Shown here: positions 1-7,294 of the stretch, piece after piece
Layout of the letters: every line of letters starts with the position of its first letter
Numbering within the stretch: position 1 is the first letter of the stretch
Assembly (NCBI RefSeq): GCF_004358755.1
Contig: NZ_SMZY01000002.1
Span: 248,001-312,000, forward strand
Direction: 5' to 3'
From: Peribacillus frigoritolerans
Lineage (GTDB): Bacteria > Bacillota > Bacilli > Bacillales > Bacillaceae
DNA: 64,000 nt
Position numbers and translations under genes: made by a program
Notes under the pieces: generated by a model
Database searches by the model: none
Told to the model about the DNA's origin: nothing
What the model saw: only the letters and a program-made list of their open reading frames with translations

Positions 1-642
1 CTCCTTTACGGCTTGCCAGTTCATACAATCATCTCCTCTAATAAATTTGCCAATACGCTGAGCTCTTTTTCAAGTTTTTATGTGCTGCTGAAAAAACGGG
101 AGATTCATTTTAGAGAAATTTTGTATACAGCCCCTTTTACGATATCAGGAGGAATTACCGGTGCTTTTTCCACGAGCAGGATTAACGAGAACACAATGAC
201 GTATATTGCTCTTTTTCTGTTGATTTTCGCTTTAGGATTAAACTTTTTAAGAAAGCCGAAGGAACAAAACTCTGGGGAGAGCAAAATAAAAAAAAGACTC
301 TATCCTATTGTCTTCGGGATTGGCGCTTATGACGGCATGTTCGGACCAGGCCAGGGTACTCTTCTGATGTACACATTTCTTCACCAGGGTTTTACTTATA
401 TTAAATCTGTTGCTTTTACGAGATTTCAAACGTTTTTAAGCTGTTCAGGGGCATTTGCCACGTATGCAATGGCGGGAGTTATGAACTGGACGATCGCCCT
501 GAGTCTGGCCGCCGGAAGCATTATTGGAGCTCAGCTTGGGGTAAGGTTTGCAAGTAAACTCAGTTTTGCCCACGCCTCTTGGCTGATCCGGCTGATTACC
601 GTTCTGATCATCATACAGTTATTTTATAATCTTATTTTTTAG
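1..642 (+). CDS. TauE/SafE-family permease, 5' end outside window
   Basis: Membrane permease of the TauE/SafE (DUF81) family, which moves small anions such as sulfite or sulfoacetate; the substrate here is unknown. The frame is already open at base 1 and reads LLYGLPVHT before the first possible TTG start at base 13, so the gene begins upstream of the window and about 213 C-terminal residues are present. Family features are the half-repeat GLPVHTIISSNKFANTLSS at the start and GAYDGMFGPGQGT near the middle, with several hydrophobic segments. The downstream VOC gene starts 12 bases after the stop behind a good ribosome site, suggesting co-transcription. Confidence 0.88.
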   Translation, partial: LLYGLPVHTIISSNKFANTLSSFSSFYVLLKKREIHFREILYTAPFTISGGITGAFSTSRINENTMTYIALFLLIFALGLNFLRKPKEQNSGESKIKKRLYPIVFGIGAYDGMFGPGQGTLLMYTFLHQGFTYIKSVAFTRFQTFLSCSGAFATYAMAGVMNWTIALSLAAGSIIGAQLGVRFASKLSFAHASWLIRLITVLIIIQLFYNLIF

Positions 643-654
643 GAGGAAAAGGAC

Positions 655-1020
655 ATGAGTTTATCTATCGTAAAGCTGCATCATATCCAGCTGTGTGCAC
701 CATTTGAAGAAGAACAAAAAGCGCGTGAATTTTATTTAAATACATTGGGATTTGAAGAAATAAAAAAACCCGATTCTCTTTTAAAGAATGGCGGGTTCTG
801 GTGCAAAGCCGGAAACGCAGAGCTCCATATCGGTCTTGAAAAAATGGAGCAGGCGAAAAGCAAACGTCATCCTGCCTTTCAGGTAGAAGATCTTGAAGCT
901 GCCAGGGCCTTGCTTGGAAAATATAAGATCAAGATTCAAGAAGAAACAGAGATTCCCGGGGTTCAGAGGTTTTCCTTTTTTGATCCGTTCGGGAATAGGA
1001 TTGAATTGCTGGAGATTTAG
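655..1020 (+). CDS. VOC (glyoxalase/bleomycin-resistance) family protein
   Basis: A 121-residue single-domain vicinal-oxygen-chelate protein. It opens with the family's typical KLHHIQLCAP strand (metal-ligand His) and ends with FFDPFGNRIELLEI, the usual C-terminal metal-ligand Glu strand. Members bind or modify small molecules, commonly as dimers; no substrate can be assigned from sequence. The start is supported by AGGAGGAAAAGGAC just upstream. It is the second gene of a likely two-gene unit with the TauE-like permease and ends at a bidirectional terminator. Confidence 0.88.
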   Translation: MSLSIVKLHHIQLCAPFEEEQKAREFYLNTLGFEEIKKPDSLLKNGGFWCKAGNAELHIGLEKMEQAKSKRHPAFQVEDLEAARALLGKYKIKIQEETEIPGVQRFSFFDPFGNRIELLEI

Positions 1021-1036
1021 AACTTTTTTCAAGTTT

Positions 1037-1073
1037 AAAAAAGCGTAAGAGGGATTCCCTCCTACGCTTTTTT
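1037..1073. terminator. bidirectional intrinsic terminator
   Basis: Stem AAGCGTAAGAGGGA / TCCCTCCTACGCTT flanked by A-rich and T-rich runs. It serves the VOC gene on the plus strand and the convergent efflux pump on the minus strand; the pump's stop codon lies inside the stem. Confidence 0.85.
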
Positions 1074-2576
1074 ACTTTCTTTAGGCAAATTTAAAATCAG
1101 CAGAAAACTGATGACGGCGAAAGCAAAAACAACCATGTACACACCGTGCAGAGACTCTGTCAAACCGGCCTTTAACGCCTGGGTCGCCTCGTTTGAAAGC
1201 TTATCTGCAGACTCGGAGCTAAGTAGCTGATTGACAGTATCTAAATTGACTGATTCATTGATTCCCTGCTCCTTAAAATAAGACTGCAGCCTTGTATTTA
1301 AAATCCCCCCCAGAAGGGCAGCTCCAATCGTATTGCCAAGCGTTCTCATAAACATATTCGCAGCAGTCGCGGATCCGCGCTGCTCCCAGCTGACTGTGCT
1401 CTGGATTGAAACAATAAATGCTGTTGTCGTCATCCCCATGCCAATCCCGACTATAAACGACCCCAGGGCTGCCCACAGCGGACCGTCATCTGGGCTTAAA
1501 TTAAAAAAGACAAGACTTCCTGCAATCAGGGCGATTCCCCCGATGACAGAGGTTGTCCGGAAACCGATTTTCAAAAGCAGATTGCCGGATACAGTTGCAG
1601 CTATCGGCCATCCAATCGACATAGCAGTCAGAGTGAAGCCTGCGACAATTGGTGTTTGTCCCATTACTGCCTGGACGAACGCAGGTAAAAATGAAGAAAT
1701 GCCTATCAGCATGACACCCGTAGTCAGTGATGTCATATTCGCAATCAAGATGCTCTTTTCTCTCCAAATTCCAAAAGACATCATAGGCTCTTTTGCACGT
1801 TGTTCTTGTCGAATAAATAGGACAAAAGAAAGAAGGGCTGCAGCAGACAGAAAAAGAACGGGAGCTGACAGCCACGGCCACCTGATGCCGCCTTCAACTA
1901 GGACAATCATTGCTGTACTTATAGATGCAAATAACAGGAAAGCGCCTGTGTAGTCAATCGAATGCTTTTTCCGCTCCACATCCTCATGCAAATACAGCAC
2001 CAATCCAGCGATCGCCAATAATCCAAGCGGAATGTTAATCCAAAACACAAAGCGCCAGCTGACGAATTGGACAAGCAATCCCCCTATTGCCGGACCCATG
2101 ATGGCAGAGATTCCCCAGACACTCGATAAATAACCTTGGATCTTTGCACGTTCTTCCTTCGAATAAATGTCCCCGACAATCGTTGATGCTACCGGCATTA
2201 CAGCACCTGCACCAAACCCTTGGACAAATCTCGCAGCAATCAGCCATTCCATAGAATTTACCAGCCCGCACAAAATCGAGCCGACTAAAAAAACGGAAAT
2301 GCCAAAGATCAAAACTGGCTTTCTTCCGAATAAATCCGAAAGCTTGCCATATATTAAAACCGTCACGGCATTCATCAGCAAATAGGAAGAAAAAATCCAG
2401 CTGTAAAGAGAAAAGCCCCCAAGTTCGCCTACAATTGCCGGCATCGCAGTGGATACAATCGTTGCCTCAATTGCTGCCATAAACATTGCAAGCATAACAG
2501 CCGCGAGAACGAAGGGGCGCTTCATATTGGATGATTGTTTCTTGATTTGTTCTTTTTCAAGCACTGCCTGAGTCAT
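1062..2576 (-). CDS. DHA2-type MFS multidrug efflux transporter
   Basis: A 504-residue drug:proton antiporter of the major facilitator superfamily, EmrB/QacA (14-TMS) type. About fourteen hydrophobic segments are visible. The cytoplasmic loop after TM2 carries motif A (GKLSDLFGRKPVL, about residues 77-89), and TM5 carries a motif-C-like GPAIGGLL stretch. The start ATG follows GGAGGGGATTCTT. It is transcribed alone, convergent with the VOC gene, with no adjacent TetR or MarR regulator visible. Substrates cannot be named from sequence. Confidence 0.9.
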   Translation of the reverse strand: MTQAVLEKEQIKKQSSNMKRPFVLAAVMLAMFMAAIEATIVSTAMPAIVGELGGFSLYSWIFSSYLLMNAVTVLIYGKLSDLFGRKPVLIFGISVFLVGSILCGLVNSMEWLIAARFVQGFGAGAVMPVASTIVGDIYSKEERAKIQGYLSSVWGISAIMGPAIGGLLVQFVSWRFVFWINIPLGLLAIAGLVLYLHEDVERKKHSIDYTGAFLLFASISTAMIVLVEGGIRWPWLSAPVLFLSAAALLSFVLFIRQEQRAKEPMMSFGIWREKSILIANMTSLTTGVMLIGISSFLPAFVQAVMGQTPIVAGFTLTAMSIGWPIAATVSGNLLLKIGFRTTSVIGGIALIAGSLVFFNLSPDDGPLWAALGSFIVGIGMGMTTTAFIVSIQSTVSWEQRGSATAANMFMRTLGNTIGAALLGGILNTRLQSYFKEQGINESVNLDTVNQLLSSESADKLSNEATQALKAGLTESLHGVYMVVFAFAVISFLLILNLPKESKKA

Positions 2577-2600
2577 AAGAATCCCCTCCCGTTAAACAGT

Positions 2601-2710
2601 AAATAAGAAAAGCGCAAGCGCCCGTTTAGCGCAGGCAGACAGATAAGGATCCGAGGAGCCTGAGCGATTCCGCTTGCCATCTAAGCGCAAAATTTTATCC
2701 TTTCTTATTT
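2601..2710. repeat. Interspersed repeat, class A, copy 1
   Basis: About 110 bp bounded by perfect 10-bp inverted ends (AAATAAGAAA / TTTCTTATTT). The core reads GCGCAAGCGCCCGTTTAGCG, then CAGACAGATAAGGATCCGAG and GAGCCTGAGCGATTCCGC. Closely related copies lie at 6265-6371 and 19823-19930, and the core is shared with the longer class B repeats. It lies upstream of the efflux-pump start. Confidence 0.85.
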
Positions 2711-2712
2711 TC

Positions 2713-2747
2713 AAAAAAAAGAAGGAGGCAGGCATGCTCTCCTTCTC
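2713..2747 (-). terminator. terminator of darB
   Basis: On the minus strand AGAAGGAG and CTCCTTCT form a stem followed by a run of T, just after the darB stop codon. Confidence 0.8.
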
Positions 2748-2753
2748 TCACCA

Positions 2754-3200
2754 TTATCTGTCTTTGATGTTTATTTGGTTTTTCAGTTCTTTAAGAATTG
2801 CCCGTCTTGTCAAAATCCCTTCAAACACGCCTTCCGCGTCTACTACGCAGACAAAAGAGTGGTCGATGACCAAATCTAACCCTTTGGAAAGAGGATCATT
2901 CAACAAGAGACGCGGAATATCAGAGTTCATCGCTTCTTCTACTTTCATTTCCTCAAGCTTTTCAAATTCAATTCTTTGGAGACCAAGAATCGCATCCATC
3001 ATCATATTAGTGCCGAGCAGTCCGTGAAGCTTGAAAAAAGGATCAAGCACAGGCACCGCTGTATACCCCGTTTTTGTCAGAACAAGCAGGGCGTGCTCAA
3101 GATTATTCCCCACCTGCACATGCGCAACTTTATCTGCTGGAATCATATACTCTTCTATTGTTGATTCATTTAATAATTTGGTTGTATGTAGACTAATCAA
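2754..3200 (-). CDS. darB: CBS-domain cyclic-di-AMP receptor DarB (CbpB, YkuL)
   Basis: A 148-residue protein made of two CBS domains. It matches remembered B. subtilis YkuL/DarB closely, especially in ADKVAHVQVGNNLEHALLV and KTGYTAVPVLDP. In B. subtilis DarB binds c-di-AMP and, when free of it, stimulates the (p)ppGpp synthetase Rel and pyruvate carboxylase, linking potassium status to growth control. The start is TTG, preceded by GAGAGGAAG at good spacing and aligned with the family N-terminus. It is the last gene of the ykuJ-ykuK-abbA-darB series, as in B. subtilis. Confidence 0.93.
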   Translation of the reverse strand: MISLHTTKLLNESTIEEYMIPADKVAHVQVGNNLEHALLVLTKTGYTAVPVLDPFFKLHGLLGTNMMMDAILGLQRIEFEKLEEMKVEEAMNSDIPRLLLNDPLSKGLDLVIDHSFVCVVDAEGVFEGILTRRAILKELKNQINIKDR

Positions 3201-3548
3201 TTTGTTCTTCCTCTCTAAAAAAGTTCAGACCGAACAATAATACCCCTTCATGTCTTTTTTGAAACATCCCTTTATATTTTACCACAAAGAGCCTAAGAAA
3301 TGCGGAGCCGGCTGTTTAGCTATTATACACAGCAAGTGATTTCAATTCTTTTAGATACTTACTGAGTAAATCCTTTAATTTTCCGAATTTATTCCTGAGC
3401 TCTTTCCCGTATAATTCCAAGAATTTACCCACAGTTTTAGTGCAAAGAGTCTGACCGACAACCAATCCTCTTTAAAAGAAAGCGCATACAGACAAAACTA
3501 TACCACAAAAAAAGATACTCTAACGCAGAGTATCAAACATATGTACCT
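3201..3548. other. intergenic region with a repeat remnant
   Basis: No gene is visible in these 348 bases. They hold the abbA terminator (3509-3538), presumably the darB promoter, and at about 3296-3320 a short remnant (TGCGGAGCCGGCTGTTTAGC) resembling the left end of the class B repeats. Confidence 0.5.
3509..3538 (-). terminator. terminator of abbA
   Basis: On the minus strand GATACTCTGCGTTAGAGTATC folds into an 8-bp stem followed by seven T. Confidence 0.85.
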
Positions 3549-3740
3549 TTATAGTTCAAATCTGATTCGGTCATACAGGCTTACCAGCTTCTGATACGTT
3601 GCGTTATCTGTTTGTTTAGTCCCGCTCTCGATGTCATAAATTTCGCTGCTGATCAGCTCGAGAGCATATTGCTGTTTAAGTAAAAGCTCCACTAAAAATT
3701 TTTGATCGTCTGATGAGAGTATTTCAACTGCAGAATTCAT
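3549..3740 (-). CDS. abbA: AbrB antirepressor AbbA
   Basis: A 63-residue protein matching remembered B. subtilis AbbA (YkzF, 65 aa) along its length, with AIELLSSEI-like and DIESGTK..YQKLVSLYDR blocks. AbbA binds the DNA-binding domain of the transition-state repressor AbrB by DNA mimicry and is induced by Spo0A~P at the onset of stationary phase. The start ATG follows GGGGGCAATAAAAA. It lies between ykuK and darB as in B. subtilis and has its own promoter candidate and terminator. Confidence 0.88.
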   Translation of the reverse strand: MNSAVEILSSDDQKFLVELLLKQQYALELISSEIYDIESGTKQTDNATYQKLVSLYDRIRFEL

Positions 3741-3763
3741 TTTTTATTGCCCCCTTATGATTT

Positions 3764-3808
3764 AGAGTAATCAATTTTTGAGTGTTGCGTCAACCGCAAA
3801 TTCCGACA
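3764..3808 (-). promoter_or_regulatory. abbA promoter with a 0A-box-like site
   Basis: On the minus strand TTGACG (3788-3793) and TACTCT (3764-3769) are 18 bases apart. Just upstream, TGTCGGA (3802-3808) matches the Spo0A box TGTCGAA at six of seven bases. Spo0A control of abbA is known in B. subtilis; its transfer to this site is inference. Confidence 0.4.
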
Positions 3809-3814
3809 CTTTCT

Positions 3815-4333
3815 TCACTTAGTGAATCGATTGGCATAGCTGAATGCTGTATATGAATCAGGCTTTATTTTTGCTTCAATTCCCATAGCCTGTATTCTGC
3901 CTGTCATCTCCTGAATCAGGTCTTTGGTCAGTCCTTTTCTCCCAATATCAAGGTGAATTTCAAACATCAAATCTGCCCCTTCATCTGAATAAGGAATCAG
4001 AATTTCTGCCAGTTCTGCGAGATAGTTTGTTGTAAAAGCGTAAGCCAGCTCCTGACTTAATGTTGTTTCCATTGATATTTTTTCATGCAGGCTGTTAATC
4101 GGCCTTGGGATAACCATATTTTTCAAGCAGCCCCATGCCCCTTTGCCAATGCGGTGCACATGGACAGCAGTAATAAACTTCGTATCAAACTGGTGTACTT
4201 GAGAATCTGTTCCAATGGACAATATATATTCAGCACGCGGATCATTTGAAATGAACGTTTTAATTCTTTTGATCATAGCTTCAAATGACATACTTCCTTC
4301 AGACACATTATAAAAGATAAAGTGATCAGTCAT
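3815..4333 (-). CDS. ykuK: YkuK family protein (DUF458, RNase H-like)
   Basis: A 172-residue protein matching remembered B. subtilis YkuK in length and content, including IGTDSQVH near residue 40 and the C-terminal IKPDSYTAFSYANRFTK. DUF458 proteins are predicted to have an RNase H-like fold; no reaction is established. The open frame runs 42 codons further upstream, but the ATG at 4333 has AAAAGGAG at good spacing and aligns with the family N-terminus. It belongs to the conserved ykuJ-ykuK-abbA-darB neighbourhood. Confidence 0.88.
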   Translation of the reverse strand: MTDHFIFYNVSEGSMSFEAMIKRIKTFISNDPRAEYILSIGTDSQVHQFDTKFITAVHVHRIGKGAWGCLKNMVIPRPINSLHEKISMETTLSQELAYAFTTNYLAELAEILIPYSDEGADLMFEIHLDIGRKGLTKDLIQEMTGRIQAMGIEAKIKPDSYTAFSYANRFTK

Positions 4334-4718
4334 ATGACAGCTCCTTTTAAGAAAAAAATACGGAATCAACATATTATATGCTTGGCTCCACCCAGTGTTG
4401 AGTAAAATTGGCGTAAATTTTATAGTATATTTTTTCCTCACAATGCCATTTTTAAACAAGCATCCGCAGGTTTAACTTTTCTCTTGCAAAGGAGCTTTTT
4501 TTCATCGACCTCTTTTCTTCCATTCCATTTAATGATAAGACGCCCGTTTCTCCATGAAAGTTTCCGATATTTTAAAAATCTTCAAAAAAAACTCTGATGA
4601 GGATTTTTTATCGCTGTTGGGGATTATATGTGGTTATTTCATGAAGCATGTTTTCAGGTTTGCACCATTCATCCGCTTAATCTCGCATAAAAAAAAAACA
4701 GCCAATAAACTTGGCTGC
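4334..4718. other. intergenic region between ykuK and the zinc-ribbon gene
   Basis: A 385-base AT-rich stretch with no supported gene. It holds the terminator of the zinc-ribbon gene (4689-4718) and, on the minus strand about 45 bases before ykuK, a TATAAT hexamer with only a weak -35 partner, so ykuK may have its own promoter. A 150-codon plus-strand frame crossing this region is the antisense of the real genes beside it. Confidence 0.45.
4689..4718 (-). terminator. terminator of the ykuJ/zinc-ribbon unit
   Basis: On the minus strand GCAGCCAAGTTTATTGGCTG forms a hairpin followed by more than eight T. Confidence 0.8.
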
Positions 4719-4868
4719 TTAACCTTTTTTCGTTTGAATATTACGCATATGATAATTGCAGTTGGAACACGAATAAATGACATTTTGATTGGACTGGGCA
4801 GTCAGTACCTCATCAAGAGGCCGCTGCTCATGACAATTTGGACAAATGACGCTTGGTTTCGTATTCAT
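4719..4868 (-). CDS. small zinc-ribbon protein
   Basis: A 49-residue protein with two CxxC knuckles (CPNC about residue 8 and CSNC about residue 33), the pattern of a single structural zinc ribbon. The start ATG is preceded by GGAGGGAACTG, and the gene begins 13 bases after the ykuJ stop, so the two are probably co-transcribed. I know no function for it. The longer frame starting at 4907 is unlikely because it would overlap ykuJ and lacks that ribosome site. Confidence 0.75.
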   Translation of the reverse strand: MNTKPSVICPNCHEQRPLDEVLTAQSNQNVIYSCSNCNYHMRNIQTKKG

Positions 4869-4881
4869 CAGTTCCCTCCTA

Positions 4882-5118
4882 TTATTGGAGCAAATCAAAA
4901 ATTTCAATTGCGATCATATCGATATTGTCAAATTGATAAGATTGAGGCTTTTCATCTTTTTGAAATACTTCTAATTCGAACGTATCGGTTTTATCAAAGT
5001 ATTTAACACTGCAACGTTTTTCACCCTCCACTTCAAAGAAGCGCTGGTTGGGTTCATTTGAAGTCGCGTTTTCTTGCAGACTTTGAAGTCTAGTAATGAT
5101 ACCTAAAAGCTGTGACAT
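4882..5118 (-). CDS. ykuJ: YkuJ family protein
   Basis: A 78-residue protein matching remembered B. subtilis YkuJ (79 aa): MSQLLGIITRLQSLQE at the start, then FEVEGEKRCSVKYFDKTDTF and the end FDNIDMIAIEIFDLLQ. The B. subtilis structure is known but the function is not. The start is set by TTGGAGGTGATACTA before the ATG at 5118; the longer frame's ATG at 5133 lies upstream of this site. First gene of the minus-strand unit with the zinc ribbon. Confidence 0.9.
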   Translation of the reverse strand: MSQLLGIITRLQSLQENATSNEPNQRFFEVEGEKRCSVKYFDKTDTFELEVFQKDEKPQSYQFDNIDMIAIEIFDLLQ

Positions 5119-5321
5119 TAGTATCACCTCCAACAGAGTGAGTCAACTTGAGGTCCGCCTTCGCCTCTAGTTTGTGCGTCCTTATTTATTCTATCCATCC
5201 ATTTTAGCCTGAAAATAAGTCAGAATATTCGCATCTCCTTTACATTAAGAGTCTGCAAATTTAAAATGGTAGTGATGGGAGAAACCAATTTTTTTATCGA
5301 TCACAAGGGGGTTTAAGATAA

Positions 5322-6305
5322 ATGTCGCTTGTAACCAAAATTGATGAACGTTTAGCAATCATTGATAGTCATGATTTAGGGATGACGGGTCGGACAAGTT
5401 CCTATGTATTACTTGAAGAGGATATCACACTCTTTGAGCCTTCATCAAGTCCTTCTGTCCCGTATATTAAAAATGGGTTAAAGGAACTTGGCATAAAACT
5501 AGAAGATATATCCAATATCATCGTTACACACATCCACCTTGACCACGCTGGGGGCGCGGGTTTACTGCTTGAAAGCTGTCCAAATGCAAAAGTGATTGTC
5601 CATCCGAAAGGCGCAAAACATTTAATTAATCCTTCTCGTTTAATTGCAGGGGCAAAAGCTGTATACGGAGAAAAATTTGAAGAATTGTTCTCCCCGATTA
5701 TACCGATTCCAGAGGACCGGATTTTAATAATGAATGACGGCGAGTCACTCAGGATCAGCCAGGATTCTGTTCTAACTTTTTATGATACACCTGGACATGC
5801 CAACCATCACTTCAGTATCCTTGACCATAAAAGCAACAGCATGTTCACTGGTGATACAATCGGAATTTTTTATCAGGAGCTGCTTTCTGACGGGCTTGAA
5901 TTTTATTTGCCGTCTACTTCGCCTAATCAATTTAATCCGGAAGCAATGGAGAAGTCAGCTGCTTTTTATGAAAGCTTAAAATTAAATGCCCTTCATTTCA
6001 GTCATTACGGTGTCAGTCCGAATCCACAGCACGCCATAGACGCTATGAGACGATGGCTGCCGATCTTCCTGGAATGTGCACAAAAAGGCATGGAGCAGTC
6101 CAAACCATTCTCCTTAGAAAATGCGTCAGAACATGTTAAAATAGAGCTTCAAAATCAAGTTTTTTCTTATTTAGATGAGCAAGGAATCCCAAGGTCACAC
6201 CGGGTGTATGACATATTAGCTTTAGATTTATCCGTCTGCGCCATGGGTCTGGCTGATGCTTTTTATAAGAAAAGCGCAAGCGTCCAAGCGCAGATAGACA
6301 AATAA
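5322..6305 (+). CDS. MBL-fold metallo-hydrolase with repeat-derived C-terminus
   Basis: A 327-residue hydrolase of the metallo-beta-lactamase superfamily. The zinc motif is THIHLDHAGG (His70, His72, Asp74, His75), with further metal ligands expected at the His of the GHANHH stretch and in the TGD loop. The C-terminal third is an all-helical extension typical of stand-alone MBL hydrolases. The ribosome site is GGGGG, ten bases before ATG. The last 13 or so codons and the TAA lie inside a class A repeat that starts at 6265, so the natural C-terminus was probably replaced by repeat sequence. Substrate unknown. Confidence 0.88.
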   Translation: MSLVTKIDERLAIIDSHDLGMTGRTSSYVLLEEDITLFEPSSSPSVPYIKNGLKELGIKLEDISNIIVTHIHLDHAGGAGLLLESCPNAKVIVHPKGAKHLINPSRLIAGAKAVYGEKFEELFSPIIPIPEDRILIMNDGESLRISQDSVLTFYDTPGHANHHFSILDHKSNSMFTGDTIGIFYQELLSDGLEFYLPSTSPNQFNPEAMEKSAAFYESLKLNALHFSHYGVSPNPQHAIDAMRRWLPIFLECAQKGMEQSKPFSLENASEHVKIELQNQVFSYLDEQGIPRSHRVYDILALDLSVCAMGLADAFYKKSASVQAQIDK

Positions 6306-6371
6306 GGATCTGGCCGAGGAGCCTGAGCGATTCCGCCCGCCATCGAAGCGCAAAATTTTATCCTTTCTTAT
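6265..6371. repeat. Interspersed repeat, class A, copy 2
   Basis: Related to 2601-2710 with the same inverted ends (ATAAGAAA / TTTCTTAT) and the shared blocks AAGCGCAAGCG, GGCCGAGGAGCCTGAGCGAT and GCGCAAAATTTTATCC. It begins inside the metallo-hydrolase reading frame. Confidence 0.85.
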
Positions 6372-6409
6372 CTTATAAAAAATGAAATCCAGTACTTAAA
6401 GGAGTTTTT

Positions 6410-6655
6410 ATGTCACAGAGCAAACGTGTTGAAGTCTACACACAGCCTGACTGCCCGCCATGTCAGATTGTCAAGCAATTTTTAGATCATCACAAGATTG
6501 AATATAAGGTATTTGACGTTTCTAAAGACGCCAATGCCAGAAGCAAAATGATAAACGAATTGAAGTCTTATTCAACCCCTACTGTTACAGTTGATGGAGA
6601 AATTGCAGCAGGATTTGATCTGCAAAAGCTTGAAAAGCTGCTGGAAATTTCGTAA
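6410..6655 (+). CDS. glutaredoxin-like (NrdH-type) thiol oxidoreductase
   Basis: An 81-residue thioredoxin-fold protein with the redox motif DCPPC near residues 14-18, a TPT cis-proline loop (TPTVTV) and a GFD motif (AGFDLQKLEKLL), all typical of NrdH/glutaredoxin-like proteins. These reduce ribonucleotide reductase or other disulfides, taking electrons from thioredoxin reductase or a low-molecular-weight thiol. AAAGGAGTTTTT precedes the ATG. It is transcribed alone after the class A repeat and ends at a strong terminator. Confidence 0.88.
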   Translation: MSQSKRVEVYTQPDCPPCQIVKQFLDHHKIEYKVFDVSKDANARSKMINELKSYSTPTVTVDGEIAAGFDLQKLEKLLEIS

Positions 6656-6662
6656 GACATAT

Positions 6663-6692
6663 AAAAGCCGGCCACCTGAAATGGCCGGCTTT
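6663..6692. terminator. bidirectional terminator
   Basis: AAAGCCGGCCACCT / AAATGGCCGGCTTT: a 10-bp GC-rich stem with A and T flanks, between the convergent glutaredoxin gene and the Mn-catalase remnant. Confidence 0.85.
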
Positions 6693-7250
6693 CTATATGC
6701 CTGCTGAACGCATCAGTCTTTTAGCAATTTCATCAAAATCCTCTTTTGAGATTCCCGGGGCAAATTCTTCGGGAATTTCGTTTAATTCAGGCATCGGATC
6801 TCCCGCAGGCATTCCGTCGAATACTTTCAGAGGCTGGCCATCTATAGGATGCGTGCCTTTCCAAATCTTATCAATGTCTCTATAATCCGTATCGCTGAAT
6901 GTATATAACCGCAGATGCACCCCTTGATCTTCAAACTTTTTTGCATGGACAAATGCTTTATTATCAAGATTCGGAATTGGAAGCATCTTTCCCAGATCTA
7001 CTCCTGTTATCACTTCGAGAGCTTTTGCATACACAACGACATGCACTCCTCCACGTAAGAGCAGGTAGCCAATCATCTCTCTTGCTACAGGATGCTCGGT
7101 CATTTCATAAACACGCATTTTATGTGTCCTTGCACCGCACTCCAAAAAGAAGTTATGCAGCAAATCAAGGACTAAGTTTCCGCTGTTGAACACGTTCTCT
7201 CACGTCCACGGTTTTCCCATGGAAACAAATGGATTTACGAAAAGATCCAT
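6693..7250 (-). pseudogene. manganese catalase, 5'-truncated with in-frame TGA
   Basis: The 166-codon open frame encodes only the C-terminal 60% or so of a manganese catalase (YdbD/CotJC type): FNSGNLVLDLLHNFFLECG, then LYTFSDTDYRDIDKIWKGTHP. A complete enzyme is about 270-300 residues. Upstream, the same frame continues recognisably as NPFVSMGKPWT, then a TGA at 7200-7202, then ENVFNSGN, so homology crosses the stop (probably GGA changed to TGA). The N-terminal di-manganese ligand region is absent, because the terminator of the next gene follows at once. This is a decayed gene. The GTG at 7193 could allow a fragment to be made but not an active enzyme. Confidence 0.85.
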
Positions 7251-7263
7251 TTTTCAGACTCAA

Positions 7264-7294
7264 AAAAACACAGGGGCAGCGATCCCTGTGTTTT
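7264..7294 (-). terminator. terminator of the secreted-protein gene
   Basis: AAAACACAGGG / CCCTGTGTTTT stem with an A run on the plus strand (T run on the minus strand). Confidence 0.8.

Noticed and set aside
1333-1953. 206-codon plus-strand frame
   Set aside because: Lies wholly antisense within the efflux transporter gene, lacks a ribosome site and has a composition typical of a shadow frame.
4554-5006. 150-codon plus-strand frame
   Set aside because: Antisense to ykuJ and the zinc-ribbon gene and crosses their terminator; no ribosome site or known motif.
7200-7202. Programmed readthrough or selenocysteine at the catalase TGA
   Set aside because: The rest of the N-terminal domain is missing, no selenocysteine genes or element are visible, and relatives have a Gly codon here; decay is simpler.
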